The notes below the pieces were generated by a model. The model was not told the DNA's origin. It saw only the letters and a program-made list of their open reading frames with translations, and ran no database searches. A program made the translations under genes and the position numbers. From positions 1 to 64,000 of the forward strand of contig CAKOTF010000005.1 in assembly GCA_934120045.1 (NCBI GenBank): a stretch of 64,000 bases of DNA, given 5' to 3'. Of this stretch, positions 52,786 to 61,303 are shown piece by piece. This stretch comes from an uncultured Clostridia bacterium (lineage in GTDB: Bacteria > Bacillota > Clostridia > TANB77 > CAG-508). Positions within the stretch are counted from its first letter, which is position 1, and each line of letters starts with the position of its first letter.

Positions 52786-54348
52786 TTATTCTTTTTCAAT
52801 AATTTTTATTGCACATTTTATTCCATCAATTGCTGCTGTCATAATGCCTCCAGCATATCCTGCACCTTCTCCACATGGATATAGTCCTTGAACATTAATT
52901 GAATTCATTGTTTCTTTATCTCTCGTTATTTGTACTGGTGATGAACTTCTTGTTTCTACTCCTGTCATTATTGCATCATTATCAGCAAATCCATGTAATT
53001 TTTTGTCTAATTCTGTTAATCCTTCTTTTAATGTATTTGAAACAAATTCTGGCAATATTTCATTCAGATTGGCAAATGTTACTCCAGGCATATATGTTGG
53101 CTTTATTTTTCCTAAATTTGTTGTTGTTTTATTTTCGAGAAAATCTTCAACTCTTTGTATTGGTGCATTGTAGTTTTTTCCGCCTAATTCAAATGCTTTT
53201 TTCTCTAATTCTTCTTGAAAATACATTCCATCTAATGGCGATTCTTTATAAAAATCTTCAACAGATATATTTACAAGTAATGCACTATTTGCATTTTCTC
53301 CATCTCTTGCAAAATTACTCATTCCATTTGTTACAATTGAATTTTCTTCTGAATTTGATGCCATTACTTTTCCACCAGGGCACATACAAAATGTATAACA
53401 AGTTCTTCCATTTGATGCATGATATACTAATTTATAATCTGCTGAGCCTAATTTTAATTTCGTTTTGTTTCCATATTGAGCCATATTTATATCTTTTTGT
53501 AAATGTTCTATTCTGACACCAATAGCAAAGTTTTTTGGTGCAATTTTTACTCCTAATTCATTCAATTTTTTAAATGTATCTCTTGCACTATGTCCAATTG
53601 CTAATATAACACTATCTGTTTCTATTTTTCTTTTTGGAGTTATTACAGATTTTATCTGATTTTTTTCTATTTCAAAATCTATAACTTCTTCTTCGAAAAA
53701 GATTTCTCCCCCTTGTTGTAATATATATTCTCTAATATTTTTTACAATCTTTACTAAATTATCTGTTCCTAAATGTGGTTTTGCAACATACATTATTTCT
53801 TTTGGCGCACCAAATTTTACAAATTCTTCGAGTACTTTTCTTGAATATATACTTGAATTTCCAGTATTTAATTTTCCGTCTGAAAATGTTCCTGCCCCAC
53901 CTTCTCCAAATTGAATGTTAGATTTAGGGTTAAATTTTCTATTATTTATAAATTCCTCGACATCTTTTACTCTATCTTCTACTCTTTTTCCTCTTTCGAT
54001 TAGAATTGGATTTATTCTATTTTCAACAAAGATTAATGCAGAAAATAATCCTGCTGGTCCAGCTCCTATTATTACTGGTTGAATTTTGCTTTGCCTTTTT
54101 ACTTTTATTTCTGGCATTTTATATTCTTCGATTTTTTCAAATCTTTTTTCTTTATTATTATCTTTTAGTTCAATATCTATCGTATAATTATAGAAAATAT
54201 CTTCTTTTTTTCTGGCATCTATTGATTTTTTATAAATATACCATTTTTTCACATCTTCTTTTTGTAATCTATTTTTTTGTAATGCTTTTTCTAATACTTT
54301 TTCTTCTAATAAATCTTCTCTTATTTTTATATCTTTTATTCTTATCAT
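52786..54348 (-). CDS. FAD-dependent oxidoreductase (COG2509 type)
   Basis: A 520-residue flavoprotein. An N-terminal alpha/beta domain of about 85 residues (KWYIYKKSIDARKK) precedes the dinucleotide fold PVIIGAGPAGLFSALIFVEN (about residue 92). Then come NIQFGEGGAGTFSDGKLNTG, DSVILAIGHSARDTF and the C-terminal GLYPCGEGAGYAGGIMTAA, all typical of the COG2509 family found near FAD-dependent thioredoxin-like enzymes. No signal peptide is seen. The substrate is unknown; family members are annotated as uncharacterised FAD-dependent dehydrogenases. It has GGAG before its ATG and is transcribed away from the next unit. Confidence 0.85.
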   Translation of the reverse strand: MIRIKDIKIREDLLEEKVLEKALQKNRLQKEDVKKWYIYKKSIDARKKEDIFYNYTIDIELKDNNKEKRFEKIEEYKMPEIKVKRQSKIQPVIIGAGPAGLFSALIFVENRINPILIERGKRVEDRVKDVEEFINNRKFNPKSNIQFGEGGAGTFSDGKLNTGNSSIYSRKVLEEFVKFGAPKEIMYVAKPHLGTDNLVKIVKNIREYILQQGGEIFFEEEVIDFEIEKNQIKSVITPKRKIETDSVILAIGHSARDTFKKLNELGVKIAPKNFAIGVRIEHLQKDINMAQYGNKTKLKLGSADYKLVYHASNGRTCYTFCMCPGGKVMASNSEENSIVTNGMSNFARDGENANSALLVNISVEDFYKESPLDGMYFQEELEKKAFELGGKNYNAPIQRVEDFLENKTTTNLGKIKPTYMPGVTFANLNEILPEFVSNTLKEGLTELDKKLHGFADNDAIMTGVETRSSSPVQITRDKETMNSINVQGLYPCGEGAGYAGGIMTAAIDGIKCAIKIIEKE

Positions 54349-54432
54349 TATTTTTCTCCATTTTATACTTAATTATTTTACACTAATTAACCTCAAATGT
54401 CTATATTTTGCCAAAAATATTTTTTGTCACTT

Positions 54433-54461
54433 TTGCAAGTTATGCAAATTAGTGTTATACT
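54433..54461 (+). promoter_or_regulatory. Consensus promoter of the 54530-55069 gene
   Basis: TTGCAA (54433-54438), 17 bases, TATACT (54456-54461). Confidence 0.72.
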
Positions 54462-54529
54462 ATATATATGATGTCTTTGACATTTGTCGATTTTTTTCTG
54501 TCACAAATTTACAATTGGAGGAAAACAAC

Positions 54530-55069
54530 ATGATGATTAAAAAAGAAAATTTGGAAAAATTTATGGAAAATCTTGAATCTGCTCAGTGGATGGGACTTGA
54601 ATTAAGTTGCTGTAAATTAATCGCAGAAGCTCTTTCCTATCCCAAAGCCATTCCTAATGAATACTGGTATAGTATTGATTATAACCAGTTTGACAATCTG
54701 TTTTATCTTACATTAAAACTTCCACAAAAAAAGTTTACTAAAAAAGAAATGCGACAAATACAAGATGAAATTGCAAAACGAATTATGGAAGAATTAGCTA
54801 ATCCGTCATACATCGAAATTTATCCTAATATCACTACTGCTGCTGCTTTCAACTACTTTTCACTTTTTCATGCCTTAGCACTTTTAAATATTCCTGAATG
54901 GAAAATTGATATTCCTACACCAGAACAAAATTTTGAATATAATCTAGCCTATGGTTTGTTCAAATTAGATGATCGTTCTAAGGAATTTGAGAAATACGGA
55001 TATTATATTTGCAACCAGCACGATTTGGCAATGAAGCATCTCAAGGGAAGAATTGACAGAAAAAAATAA
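54530..55069 (+). CDS. Unknown cytoplasmic protein
   Basis: About 179 residues, with GGAGG before the ATG at 54530; the longer frame from 54452 begins upstream of the transcription start. No membrane segment or known motif is seen. Part of it (FTKKEMRQIQDEIAKRIMEE) looks helical, and it has Tyr/Asn-rich stretches such as PNEYWYSIDYNQFDNLFYLT. It has its own promoter and a strong terminator and stands alone on the plus strand between two minus-strand genes. I do not recognise a family. Confidence 0.68.
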   Translation: MMIKKENLEKFMENLESAQWMGLELSCCKLIAEALSYPKAIPNEYWYSIDYNQFDNLFYLTLKLPQKKFTKKEMRQIQDEIAKRIMEELANPSYIEIYPNITTAAAFNYFSLFHALALLNIPEWKIDIPTPEQNFEYNLAYGLFKLDDRSKEFEKYGYYICNQHDLAMKHLKGRIDRKK

Positions 55070-55091
55070 ACCGTTGTAATGGTATTTACAA

Positions 55092-55131
55092 AGAGCAAAC
55101 TTGGAATCCCTGTTCTAAGTTTGCTCTTTGT
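55092..55131 (+). terminator. Terminator of the 54530-55069 gene
   Basis: Stem AAAGAGCAAACTT / AAGTTTGCTCTTT (13 pairs) with a 14-base loop; the following bases are TGTCTTTAT. Confidence 0.85.
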
Positions 55132-55158
55132 CTTTATATATAAAATTTTTAATGCAAA

Positions 55159-55187
55159 TTGACTTTTATGTAAATTTATGGTATTAT
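55159..55187 (+). promoter_or_regulatory. Consensus promoter of the 55274-55636 gene
   Basis: TTGACT (55159-55164), 17 bases, TATTAT (55182-55187). The leader has two small palindromes, AAGGTA / TACCTT and TTTGTAAG / CTTACAAA, before the ribosome binding site. Confidence 0.7.
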
Positions 55188-55273
55188 TTTATCTGTTAAG
55201 GTAAAGTACCTTGATTTTGTAAGTTTTTACTTACAAATGTAACACTCAATTGAGTAATACAAGGAGGAAAACT

Positions 55274-55636
55274 ATGACTCGGGATTTATTGATTATCTTA
55301 CCTGTAATTGTTTTTTCAGCATTCACTTGGAACATTTGCTTTTTAATGGATAATAAATTAGTTCTTTTCTTTTTTGAAAAAGGACATTATGTTTTCTCTA
55401 CTAGCACTGGTTTGAGAGGACTTGTTATCATAAAAGCAAGTGTTGGAAAAGACACTTCTTGTAAAATTACACTTACAAACACTTACACAAAATTAATTAA
55501 ACATCATTGGGTTATCAATGATAAATGCAAAAGAATTTTTATCGCCTACATTCCTTCTCAATATTTAGAAGTCGATATAGATGGAGATTTTGCAAATGAT
55601 TTTGTTGTGGAATGCTTAAGCTTTAACAGGAAATAA
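55274..55636 (+). CDS. Small protein with N-terminal membrane segment, unknown
   Basis: About 120 residues. The ATG at 55274 (MTRDLLIIL) has AAGGAGG eight bases before it; the TTG at 55250 overlaps the leader hairpins. Residues 4-26 form one membrane segment or signal peptide (LLIILPVIVFSAFTWNICFL). The rest is a small beta-rich domain with two cysteines (KDTSCKITLTNTY) and an acidic end (YLEVDIDGDFANDF). The family is not recognised. It is a self-contained unit with promoter and terminator. Confidence 0.65.
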   Translation: MTRDLLIILPVIVFSAFTWNICFLMDNKLVLFFFEKGHYVFSTSTGLRGLVIIKASVGKDTSCKITLTNTYTKLIKHHWVINDKCKRIFIAYIPSQYLEVDIDGDFANDFVVECLSFNRK

Positions 55637-55661
55637 TTTCGAAATCATACCTATATCCATA

Positions 55662-55693
55662 AAAAAACGCAATCAATTAAGGTTGCGTTTTTT
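55662..55693. terminator. Bidirectional terminator
   Basis: Stem AAAAACGCAA / TTGCGTTTTT with a 10-base loop. It lies between the stop of the plus-strand small gene and the stop of cadA on the minus strand, and has an A-run and T-run on either side. Confidence 0.88.
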
Positions 55694-55696
55694 CTA

Positions 55697-57547
55697 TTAT
55701 TCAAATTTCTTTATATTTAACATTCTTAAAGCATTTATTATTGCAATAGCAGAAACTCCTACATCTGCAAAGACAGCTTCCCACATTGTAGAGGCTCCAA
55801 ATGCAGTTAATACAAGAACTGCTATTTTTACAAATATTGCAAAAATAATATTTTCACGAACAATTCTCATTGTCTTTTTTGACAAGTTAATTGCTTTACT
55901 TATTTTTGAAGTTTCATCTGTCATTATAACAATATCTGCTGCTTCTATTGCCGCATCAGATCCAAGTCCACCCATTGCAACACCAATATCTGAAATTGTT
56001 AAAACAGGTGCATCATTTATTCCGTCACCAACAAATACAAGCTTTCCTTTTTCACTCTTTTGTTTTAATAATTCTTCTACTTTTTCAACTTTTCCATCTG
56101 GTAATAATTCAGTATAAACCTTATCCATATTTAACTTTTTAGCAACATATTCTCCAACTTCTTTTTTGTCACCTGTAAGCATTACTGTTTCTTTAATATT
56201 CATTGCTTTTAATTCTCTAATTGTTTTTGAAGAATCTTGTTTTATTTTATCTGCAATTAATACATATCCTACATATTTTTTATCAATTGCAACATATAAT
56301 ATTGTTCCTACTTCATCACATTTTTTAAAGTCTATTTTTTCTTCTAACATTAACTTTTCATTTCCTACTAAAATATCTTTTTCATCAATTCTAGCCCAGA
56401 TTCCTTTTCCACTTAATTCTTGTGGATTTTTTATGATATTTTCGTCAATTTCTTTGTTATATGCTTTCTTTACTGATTTAGCAATTGGATGGTTTGAATA
56501 ATTTTCTGCATGTGCTACAATTCTTAATAACTCATCTTTTTCAATTCCTTCTGCATAAATATCTTGAACTTCGAAAATTCCTTCTGTTAATGTTCCTGTT
56601 TTATCAAATACTACTGTTTCTGTGTTTGCTAATGCCTCTAAATAATTACTTCCTTTTATTAATATTCCCATTTTAGATGCTCCACCAATTCCACCAAAGA
56701 AACTTAATGGTATTGATATTACTAATGCACATGGACATGATACAACCAAAAATGACAATGCTCTATATAGCCACACTGAAAATGTACTAAAATCTTTTAA
56801 TATTATTGGTGGTATAAATGCTAAAAATACAGCTATTATAACTACTGTTGGAGTATAATATTTCGCAAATTTTGTAATAAAGTTTTCAGATTTTGATTTT
56901 TTACTACTTGCATTTTCTACTAAATCTAAAATCTTACTTACTGTTGATTCTCCAAATTCTTTAGTTACCCTTATTTTTAATAAACCATCTTTATTGATAC
57001 AACCACTTAGCACTTCATCTTCTGTTTTTACAACTCTTGGAACAGATTCTCCTGTCAATGCCATTGTATCTAAGCTTGATGTACCCTCAACAACAATACC
57101 ATCTAATGGTATTTTTTCTCCTGTTTTTACAATAATTATATCTCCAATTTTCACTTCATCAGGATCAACTTTTTCAATTTTTCCATCTTTCTCAATATTT
57201 GCATAATCTTGCCTTATATCCATTAAACTTGCAATTGATTTTCTAGATTTATCAACAGCATAACTTTGAAATAATTCACCAACTTGATAAAACAACATAA
57301 CTGCAACAGCTTCTGGAAATTCGCCTATTGCAAATGCGCCTATTGTCGCAACAGCCATTAAAAAGTTTTCATCAAAAACTTTTCCTCTAAATATATTTCT
57401 TACAGCTTTTTTTAATATTTCAAATCCTACAACTAAATAACTTATAATAAACAATCCATTATTTATCCATTCATTTGAAAATGGAATTACTAATGCTAAT
57501 ACAAATAATATTGCTGATATTATTATTTTAATTCCTCTTTTTTTCAT
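55697..57547 (-). CDS. cadA: Zinc/cadmium-exporting P-type ATPase
   Basis: Pumps Zn2+ or Cd2+ (possibly Pb2+ or Co2+) out of the cell. The 616-residue protein lacks its own N-terminal metal domain; a separate HMA protein is encoded upstream. The core has about six to eight membrane segments, the actuator TGES, the CPC ion site (VVSCPCALVISIPLSFFGG), the DKTGTLTEG phosphorylation site, SNHPIAKSV, TGDKKEVGEY and GDGINDAPVL. These fit the P1B-2 class. It follows the HMA gene by about 45 bases, in an operon headed by a CadC-like regulator. Confidence 0.94.
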   Translation of the reverse strand: MKKRGIKIIISAILFVLALVIPFSNEWINNGLFIISYLVVGFEILKKAVRNIFRGKVFDENFLMAVATIGAFAIGEFPEAVAVMLFYQVGELFQSYAVDKSRKSIASLMDIRQDYANIEKDGKIEKVDPDEVKIGDIIIVKTGEKIPLDGIVVEGTSSLDTMALTGESVPRVVKTEDEVLSGCINKDGLLKIRVTKEFGESTVSKILDLVENASSKKSKSENFITKFAKYYTPTVVIIAVFLAFIPPIILKDFSTFSVWLYRALSFLVVSCPCALVISIPLSFFGGIGGASKMGILIKGSNYLEALANTETVVFDKTGTLTEGIFEVQDIYAEGIEKDELLRIVAHAENYSNHPIAKSVKKAYNKEIDENIIKNPQELSGKGIWARIDEKDILVGNEKLMLEEKIDFKKCDEVGTILYVAIDKKYVGYVLIADKIKQDSSKTIRELKAMNIKETVMLTGDKKEVGEYVAKKLNMDKVYTELLPDGKVEKVEELLKQKSEKGKLVFVGDGINDAPVLTISDIGVAMGGLGSDAAIEAADIVIMTDETSKISKAINLSKKTMRIVRENIIFAIFVKIAVLVLTAFGASTMWEAVFADVGVSAIAIINALRMLNIKKFE

Positions 57548-57592
57548 TTATCTTTTTTCCTTTCTTGAAACAAAACCAAAATTGAGAAAGAA

Positions 57593-57814
57593 TTAAATTT
57601 CCTCTATAGTACAATCAGGTTCTTCTTTTTTCACAACCTTTTTTAAATTTTTTAATACTTCATCTTTTCTATCATCTTCAATTTCCATTACCAATTTTTC
57701 TGTCATAAAACTCAAAGATGCCTCTGTTACACCATCTATTTTTTGTATAGCTCTTTCTAATTCTGCTGCACAATTTGCACAATCAATTCCTTTTATTTTA
57801 AATTTCACTTTCAT
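57593..57814 (-). CDS. Heavy-metal-associated (HMA) domain protein
   Basis: A 73-residue metal-binding protein with GIDCANCAAELERAIQKIDG, the C-x-x-C site, and a C-terminal acidic tail with a further cysteine (KEEPDCTIEEI), a form usual in the first domain of CadA-type pumps. Here the domain is a separate protein, so it probably serves as the chaperone or sensor domain of the pump at 55697-57547. It has AGGGTAGG before the ATG. Confidence 0.9.
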   Translation of the reverse strand: MKVKFKIKGIDCANCAAELERAIQKIDGVTEASLSFMTEKLVMEIEDDRKDEVLKNLKKVVKKEEPDCTIEEI

Positions 57815-57866
57815 AATAATTACCTACCCTTCTTTTTATATTTATTTCAAAAATTGTACACCCGGA

Positions 57867-58041
57867 TTGGAAAATAGTTGAATTTTGGCGAGCCCTGAGG
57901 CTGTTAAAGCTTTGCTTGCTACAGCCTCAGTATGTGTAACTGAAAATTTTATTTAAAAGGCAAGAGCGCATACTTAGTGTATGTAACCGCGTTTTAAATG
58001 AAATTTAACACAGCCAAAATTATAAATATTTTCCAATCCTA
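57867..58041 (-). repeat. 175-bp palindromic element in the Zn/Cd operon
   Basis: The ends pair almost perfectly (GGATTGGAAAATA ... AATTTTGGC, about 25 bases with a small internal loop). Inside are a hairpin around CTGAGGCTGT / ACAGCCTCAG, and a second arm TGTGTaA...ATTTAAAA / TTTTAAAT...TTAACACA that ends in GCATACttagTGTATG. The whole can fold into a three-way junction. It starts exactly at the TAG stop of the regulator gene and fills the gap to the HMA gene, with no open frame. It is either a MITE-like insertion or a structured leader that controls the downstream pump genes. Confidence 0.72.
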
Positions 58042-58401
58042 TATTTTATGTTCAATATGCTCTATAGCAACTTCAAACACTTCTTTTACATGTTCATCAT
58101 CAAGTGTATAAAAAACTTCTTTCCCTACTTTTCTACACTTTACAATTCCACTTCTTCTTAATGTTCCTAATTGATGTGAAATTGACGATTTACTCATACC
58201 AAGTACATTTGCTATATCACATACACACAACTCATTTTTATCTAAAGCATCTAGTATTTTAACTCTTGTTGTATCTCCTAATATGCTAAAAAAATCTGCC
58301 ATTTTATTTAATACATCTTCATCTACCATTTGTTTTTGTGTTGATTCAACTAAATCTTGATGAATTACATTACAATCACAAGCAAATTCATTCCTTGCCA
58401 T
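58039..58401 (-). CDS. cadC: ArsR-family metal-sensing repressor, CadC-like
   Basis: Represses the Zn/Cd export operon until metal binds. The 120-residue winged-helix protein has an N-terminal CDCNVIH metal ligand stretch, the ELCVCDIA helix (second cysteine pair of the alpha-3N/alpha-3 site), SKSSISHQLGTLRRSGIV as the recognition helix, and a C-terminal DDEHVKEVFEVAIEHIEH that may carry the zinc site. AAAGGAGA stands before the ATG. Two operator-like palindromes lie upstream (58440-58455, 58473-58488). Confidence 0.93.
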   Translation of the reverse strand: MARNEFACDCNVIHQDLVESTQKQMVDEDVLNKMADFFSILGDTTRVKILDALDKNELCVCDIANVLGMSKSSISHQLGTLRRSGIVKCRKVGKEVFYTLDDEHVKEVFEVAIEHIEHKI

Positions 58402-58439
58402 ACATATCTCCTTTCCTTACTCTTTTGTAAGCAAAATAA

Positions 58440-58455
58440 TTGAGTAATTATTCAA
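58440..58455. promoter_or_regulatory. ArsR-type operator, downstream copy
   Basis: TTGAGTAATTATTCAA, an imperfect palindrome between the -10 box and the cadC ribosome binding site. It is a near-copy of the site at 58473-58488. Confidence 0.72.
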
Positions 58456-58465
58456 CTTTTACTAT

Positions 58466-58495
58466 ATTATAGTTGAATAATCACTCAATTGTCAA
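58466..58495 (-). promoter_or_regulatory. Promoter of the Zn/Cd operon with an operator in the spacer
   Basis: TTGACA (58490-58495), 18 bases, TATAAT (58466-58471) on the minus strand. The spacer contains the operator TTGAGTGATTATTCAA (58473-58488), so a bound repressor would cover the promoter. Confidence 0.82.
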
Positions 58496-58510
58496 TAATT
58501 TTTATGAATT

Positions 58511-58654
58511 TTTTAAAATAATATGAAAGATAATTCTTTCATATTATTTTAAATGCTACAATCGCTAGCCCTTTGAGTTTTTCGACATACAGTCGAAAAC
58601 TCAAATCGGGCATGAACAAATCAAAGAAAAATTTTCAATTTTTCTTATTTGTTC
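58511..58654 (-). repeat. Three-hairpin repeat element, copy 2
   Basis: Read on the minus strand: hairpin A (58614-58654, GAACAAAT ... ATTTGTTC, overlapping the end of the Ca-type ATPase gene), the core (58557-58613, GCCCGATTTGAGTTTTCGAC ... GGGCTAGCGATTGTAGC), then hairpin B (about 58511-58553, a near-perfect stem of TTTAAAATAATATGAAAGA and its complement). The core has 51 of 57 bases in common with copy 1 and can form a better hairpin here. Hairpins A and B have different sequences from those of copy 1 but the same position. It separates the Ca-ATPase and the Zn/Cd operon. Confidence 0.75.
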
Positions 58655-61179
58655 ACAAATTTTTTATACACTTCCATGATAATTATTAAAGGTATTGAAA
58701 ATACTGCTAATCCACCAGCAAATTCTAATGGTATTGTTTTTAAACGTAATATATTTGATAATATATCACTTCTCACGACTATTATTTGTATTAAACATGT
58801 TATCAATATTGAAAATATCAAAAATTTATTATTTTGTCCTGATATTTTAAATGCTGAAATTTTTTCACTTCTACAATTAAAGATATGAATATTTTCCATT
58901 AAGACCATCAATGTTAGTAAATAACTTCTAATAACTTCTATTTCAAGATGTTTTATATTATATAAATAAATATAAAGTGCAAATTCTATTATCCCCATTA
59001 CTGTTGCTGATATGATAATTTCATTTATCATTAATTTGTCAAATATTTTTTGATTATTGGCAGGTCTATTCATTACATCTTCAACATCTTTTTCAAATGC
59101 TAAAGCATTACTTTGAATTCCATTACTTATTAAATTTAACCATAATAATTGTATTGCGACTAATGGTATTGGAAAATTAAATATCATCGCTAATACAAAT
59201 AATATTATTTCAGATAATCCTGTTGATAAGAGCAAATATATTACTTTTCTTATATTATTATATGCTCTTCTTCCTTCTTCTACACCATTTACAATTGATG
59301 AAAAATTATCATCTGTTATTATCATATTCCCTGTTTCTTTTGCAATATCTGTTCCACTTCCTATTGCAACACCTATATTGGCTGATTTTAGAGCTGGTGT
59401 ATCATTTACACCATCACCTGTTACAGCAACCATTTTTCCTTCTTCTTTTAATTTTTTAACTATTTCTAATTTTTCAATAGGTGTTGCTCTTGAATATACT
59501 TTAGTTATACCTATTCTTTTGGCTATTGCTTCTGCTGTATTTTTTTGATCACCTGTAATCATAATTGTTTCAATTCCAGCTTTTTTACAACTTTCTACCG
59601 CTTCTGTTACCCCTTCTCTAATTGGATCTACAAATCCTACTAATCCCAGAAATGTCATATCTTTAAGATCTTTTTCTTCTAATTCTTTTGACTCAAAATT
59701 TCTTTTATGAATTTTTCTTTGAGCAATTGCTATAACTCTATATCCCTCTTCTGCTAATTGAATATTTTGATTAAAAATTTTATCTTTATTTATCTTATCT
59801 TTTACATTCATATATTTACAAAATTCTAAAACTTTTTCTGGAGCCCCTTTTATAGTTACTACATATTCATTATTTTCTTCAAATACTACTGCTGAATATT
59901 TTAATTGTGATTCATAATGTATCATACTTTTTATATCAAATTGTTGTTTTATTGGAATTTTCATTCCTAATGCTAAAAATGCTGTATCTATTGCATCACC
60001 TGAATGTTTCCATTGTTTTCCATCATATTCAAGCCTTGCTTCATTGTTTACATATCCCATTTTCACTATTTCTTTTATTTGTGTTTTATCTTTCTCATCA
60101 CATCTTATTTCACCTATATCATTATATCCAATTCCTTTTATTGATGCTACACTATCATTCGGAAGAACTATTTTCTTTGCAGTTTGTTCATTTGCAGTTA
60201 ATGTTCCTGTTTTATCTGTTGCTATAACATTACAACTTCCTAAGCTTTCAACTGCATTTAGCTTTTTTACTATTACATGTCTTTTTGCCATTTTATTTGA
60301 AGATACTGATAATACTATTGTCATAGCAATTGTTAATCCCTCTGGTATTGCAGAAACTGTTAATGCTATTACTGTTGATAATATTTCTGCTAATTTATAT
60401 CCTTTAAAAAACAAAAATATTGATACAATTATTGCAAAAATCAAAAATGCAAAACTTATTTGTTTTGAAAATTTTTCTATTTTAATTACTAACGGTGTTT
60501 TTGAGTCTTCTGAAAGTAATACATTTTCTGCAACTTTTCCAAATTCTGTATATTGACCAGTTGCTATTACAACACCTATTCCTCTTCCTTTTGTAACTAT
60601 ACTTCCTGCAAATGCAATATTATCTCTTTCTGCTAATTCTGTTTCTTTAGGCAATGTTATATCTAATTTATTTTTTGGTTTTGATTCACCAGTTAAAACA
60701 GATTCATCTATACTTAGATTTTTTACATCTATTAATCTTAAATCAGCTGGTACTTTATTTCCAGATTCTAATTCTATAATATCTCCAACAACTATATTTT
60801 CTGAATCGATTTCTTCTATTTTTCCATCTCTTAATACTTTAGTTCTAATTTTTATCATATTTTGAAGCTTTTCAGCACTTTTTTCTGAACTCCATTCCTG
60901 ATATGTTCCTATAATTGTATTTATTCCTATTACAACAAATATAAATATTGCATCTGCTTTACTTTGTGTTATTATTGAAAATATTGCTGAAAAAAATAGT
61001 ATAAATATTATTGGATTTTTCAGTTGTTCAATAATTATGTTCCAAATAGTATTCTTCTTTCCTGTTGGAATCTTATTTAATCCTTCTTCTTTTAATCTTT
61101 TGTTTGCTTCTGAATTTGTTATACCTTTAAAACTTGTTTCTAATTGTTTTAATATCTCTTCTTTTCCTTTATACCACAT
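58645..61179 (-). CDS. Calcium-type P2 P-type ATPase
   Basis: Pumps Ca2+ or a related cation out across the membrane. The 844-residue protein has the N-terminal cation-ATPase domain, TGES actuator (SVLTGESKPKNK), the transmembrane ion motif VSAIPEGLTIAMTIVLS, DKTGTLTANEQ, KGAPEKVLEFCK (nucleotide binding), TGDQKNTAEAIA, VTGDGVNDTPALKSANIG and ten membrane segments in total. This matches P2A/P2B calcium pumps of bacteria. The start has an AAGGAG that is paired in a hairpin (61187-61218). Confidence 0.92.
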   Translation of the reverse strand: MWYKGKEEILKQLETSFKGITNSEANKRLKEEGLNKIPTGKKNTIWNIIIEQLKNPIIFILFFSAIFSIITQSKADAIFIFVVIGINTIIGTYQEWSSEKSAEKLQNMIKIRTKVLRDGKIEEIDSENIVVGDIIELESGNKVPADLRLIDVKNLSIDESVLTGESKPKNKLDITLPKETELAERDNIAFAGSIVTKGRGIGVVIATGQYTEFGKVAENVLLSEDSKTPLVIKIEKFSKQISFAFLIFAIIVSIFLFFKGYKLAEILSTVIALTVSAIPEGLTIAMTIVLSVSSNKMAKRHVIVKKLNAVESLGSCNVIATDKTGTLTANEQTAKKIVLPNDSVASIKGIGYNDIGEIRCDEKDKTQIKEIVKMGYVNNEARLEYDGKQWKHSGDAIDTAFLALGMKIPIKQQFDIKSMIHYESQLKYSAVVFEENNEYVVTIKGAPEKVLEFCKYMNVKDKINKDKIFNQNIQLAEEGYRVIAIAQRKIHKRNFESKELEEKDLKDMTFLGLVGFVDPIREGVTEAVESCKKAGIETIMITGDQKNTAEAIAKRIGITKVYSRATPIEKLEIVKKLKEEGKMVAVTGDGVNDTPALKSANIGVAIGSGTDIAKETGNMIITDDNFSSIVNGVEEGRRAYNNIRKVIYLLLSTGLSEIILFVLAMIFNFPIPLVAIQLLWLNLISNGIQSNALAFEKDVEDVMNRPANNQKIFDKLMINEIIISATVMGIIEFALYIYLYNIKHLEIEVIRSYLLTLMVLMENIHIFNCRSEKISAFKISGQNNKFLIFSILITCLIQIIVVRSDILSNILRLKTIPLEFAGGLAVFSIPLIIIMEVYKKFVNK

Positions 61180-61186
61180 AAAAAAA

Positions 61187-61218
61187 TCTCCTTTGAGTTA
61201 TTATGCACTCAAAAGAGA
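61187..61218 (-). promoter_or_regulatory. Hairpin that hides the ribosome binding site of the Ca-type ATPase
   Basis: On the minus strand TCTCTTTTGAGT (61207-61218) pairs with ACTCAAAGGAGA (61187-61198) over 12 pairs with one G-T and an 8-base loop. The AAGGAG in the second arm is the ribosome binding site of the gene that starts at 61179. The pairing would lower translation unless it is opened. Confidence 0.65.
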
Positions 61219-61303
61219 CCTTTTATTAAATTTTTTCATACTCATTATATATGAGTTATTAAGATTTCTAAGCAATCAAACATATAAAAATTCAAAAATA
61301 TGC

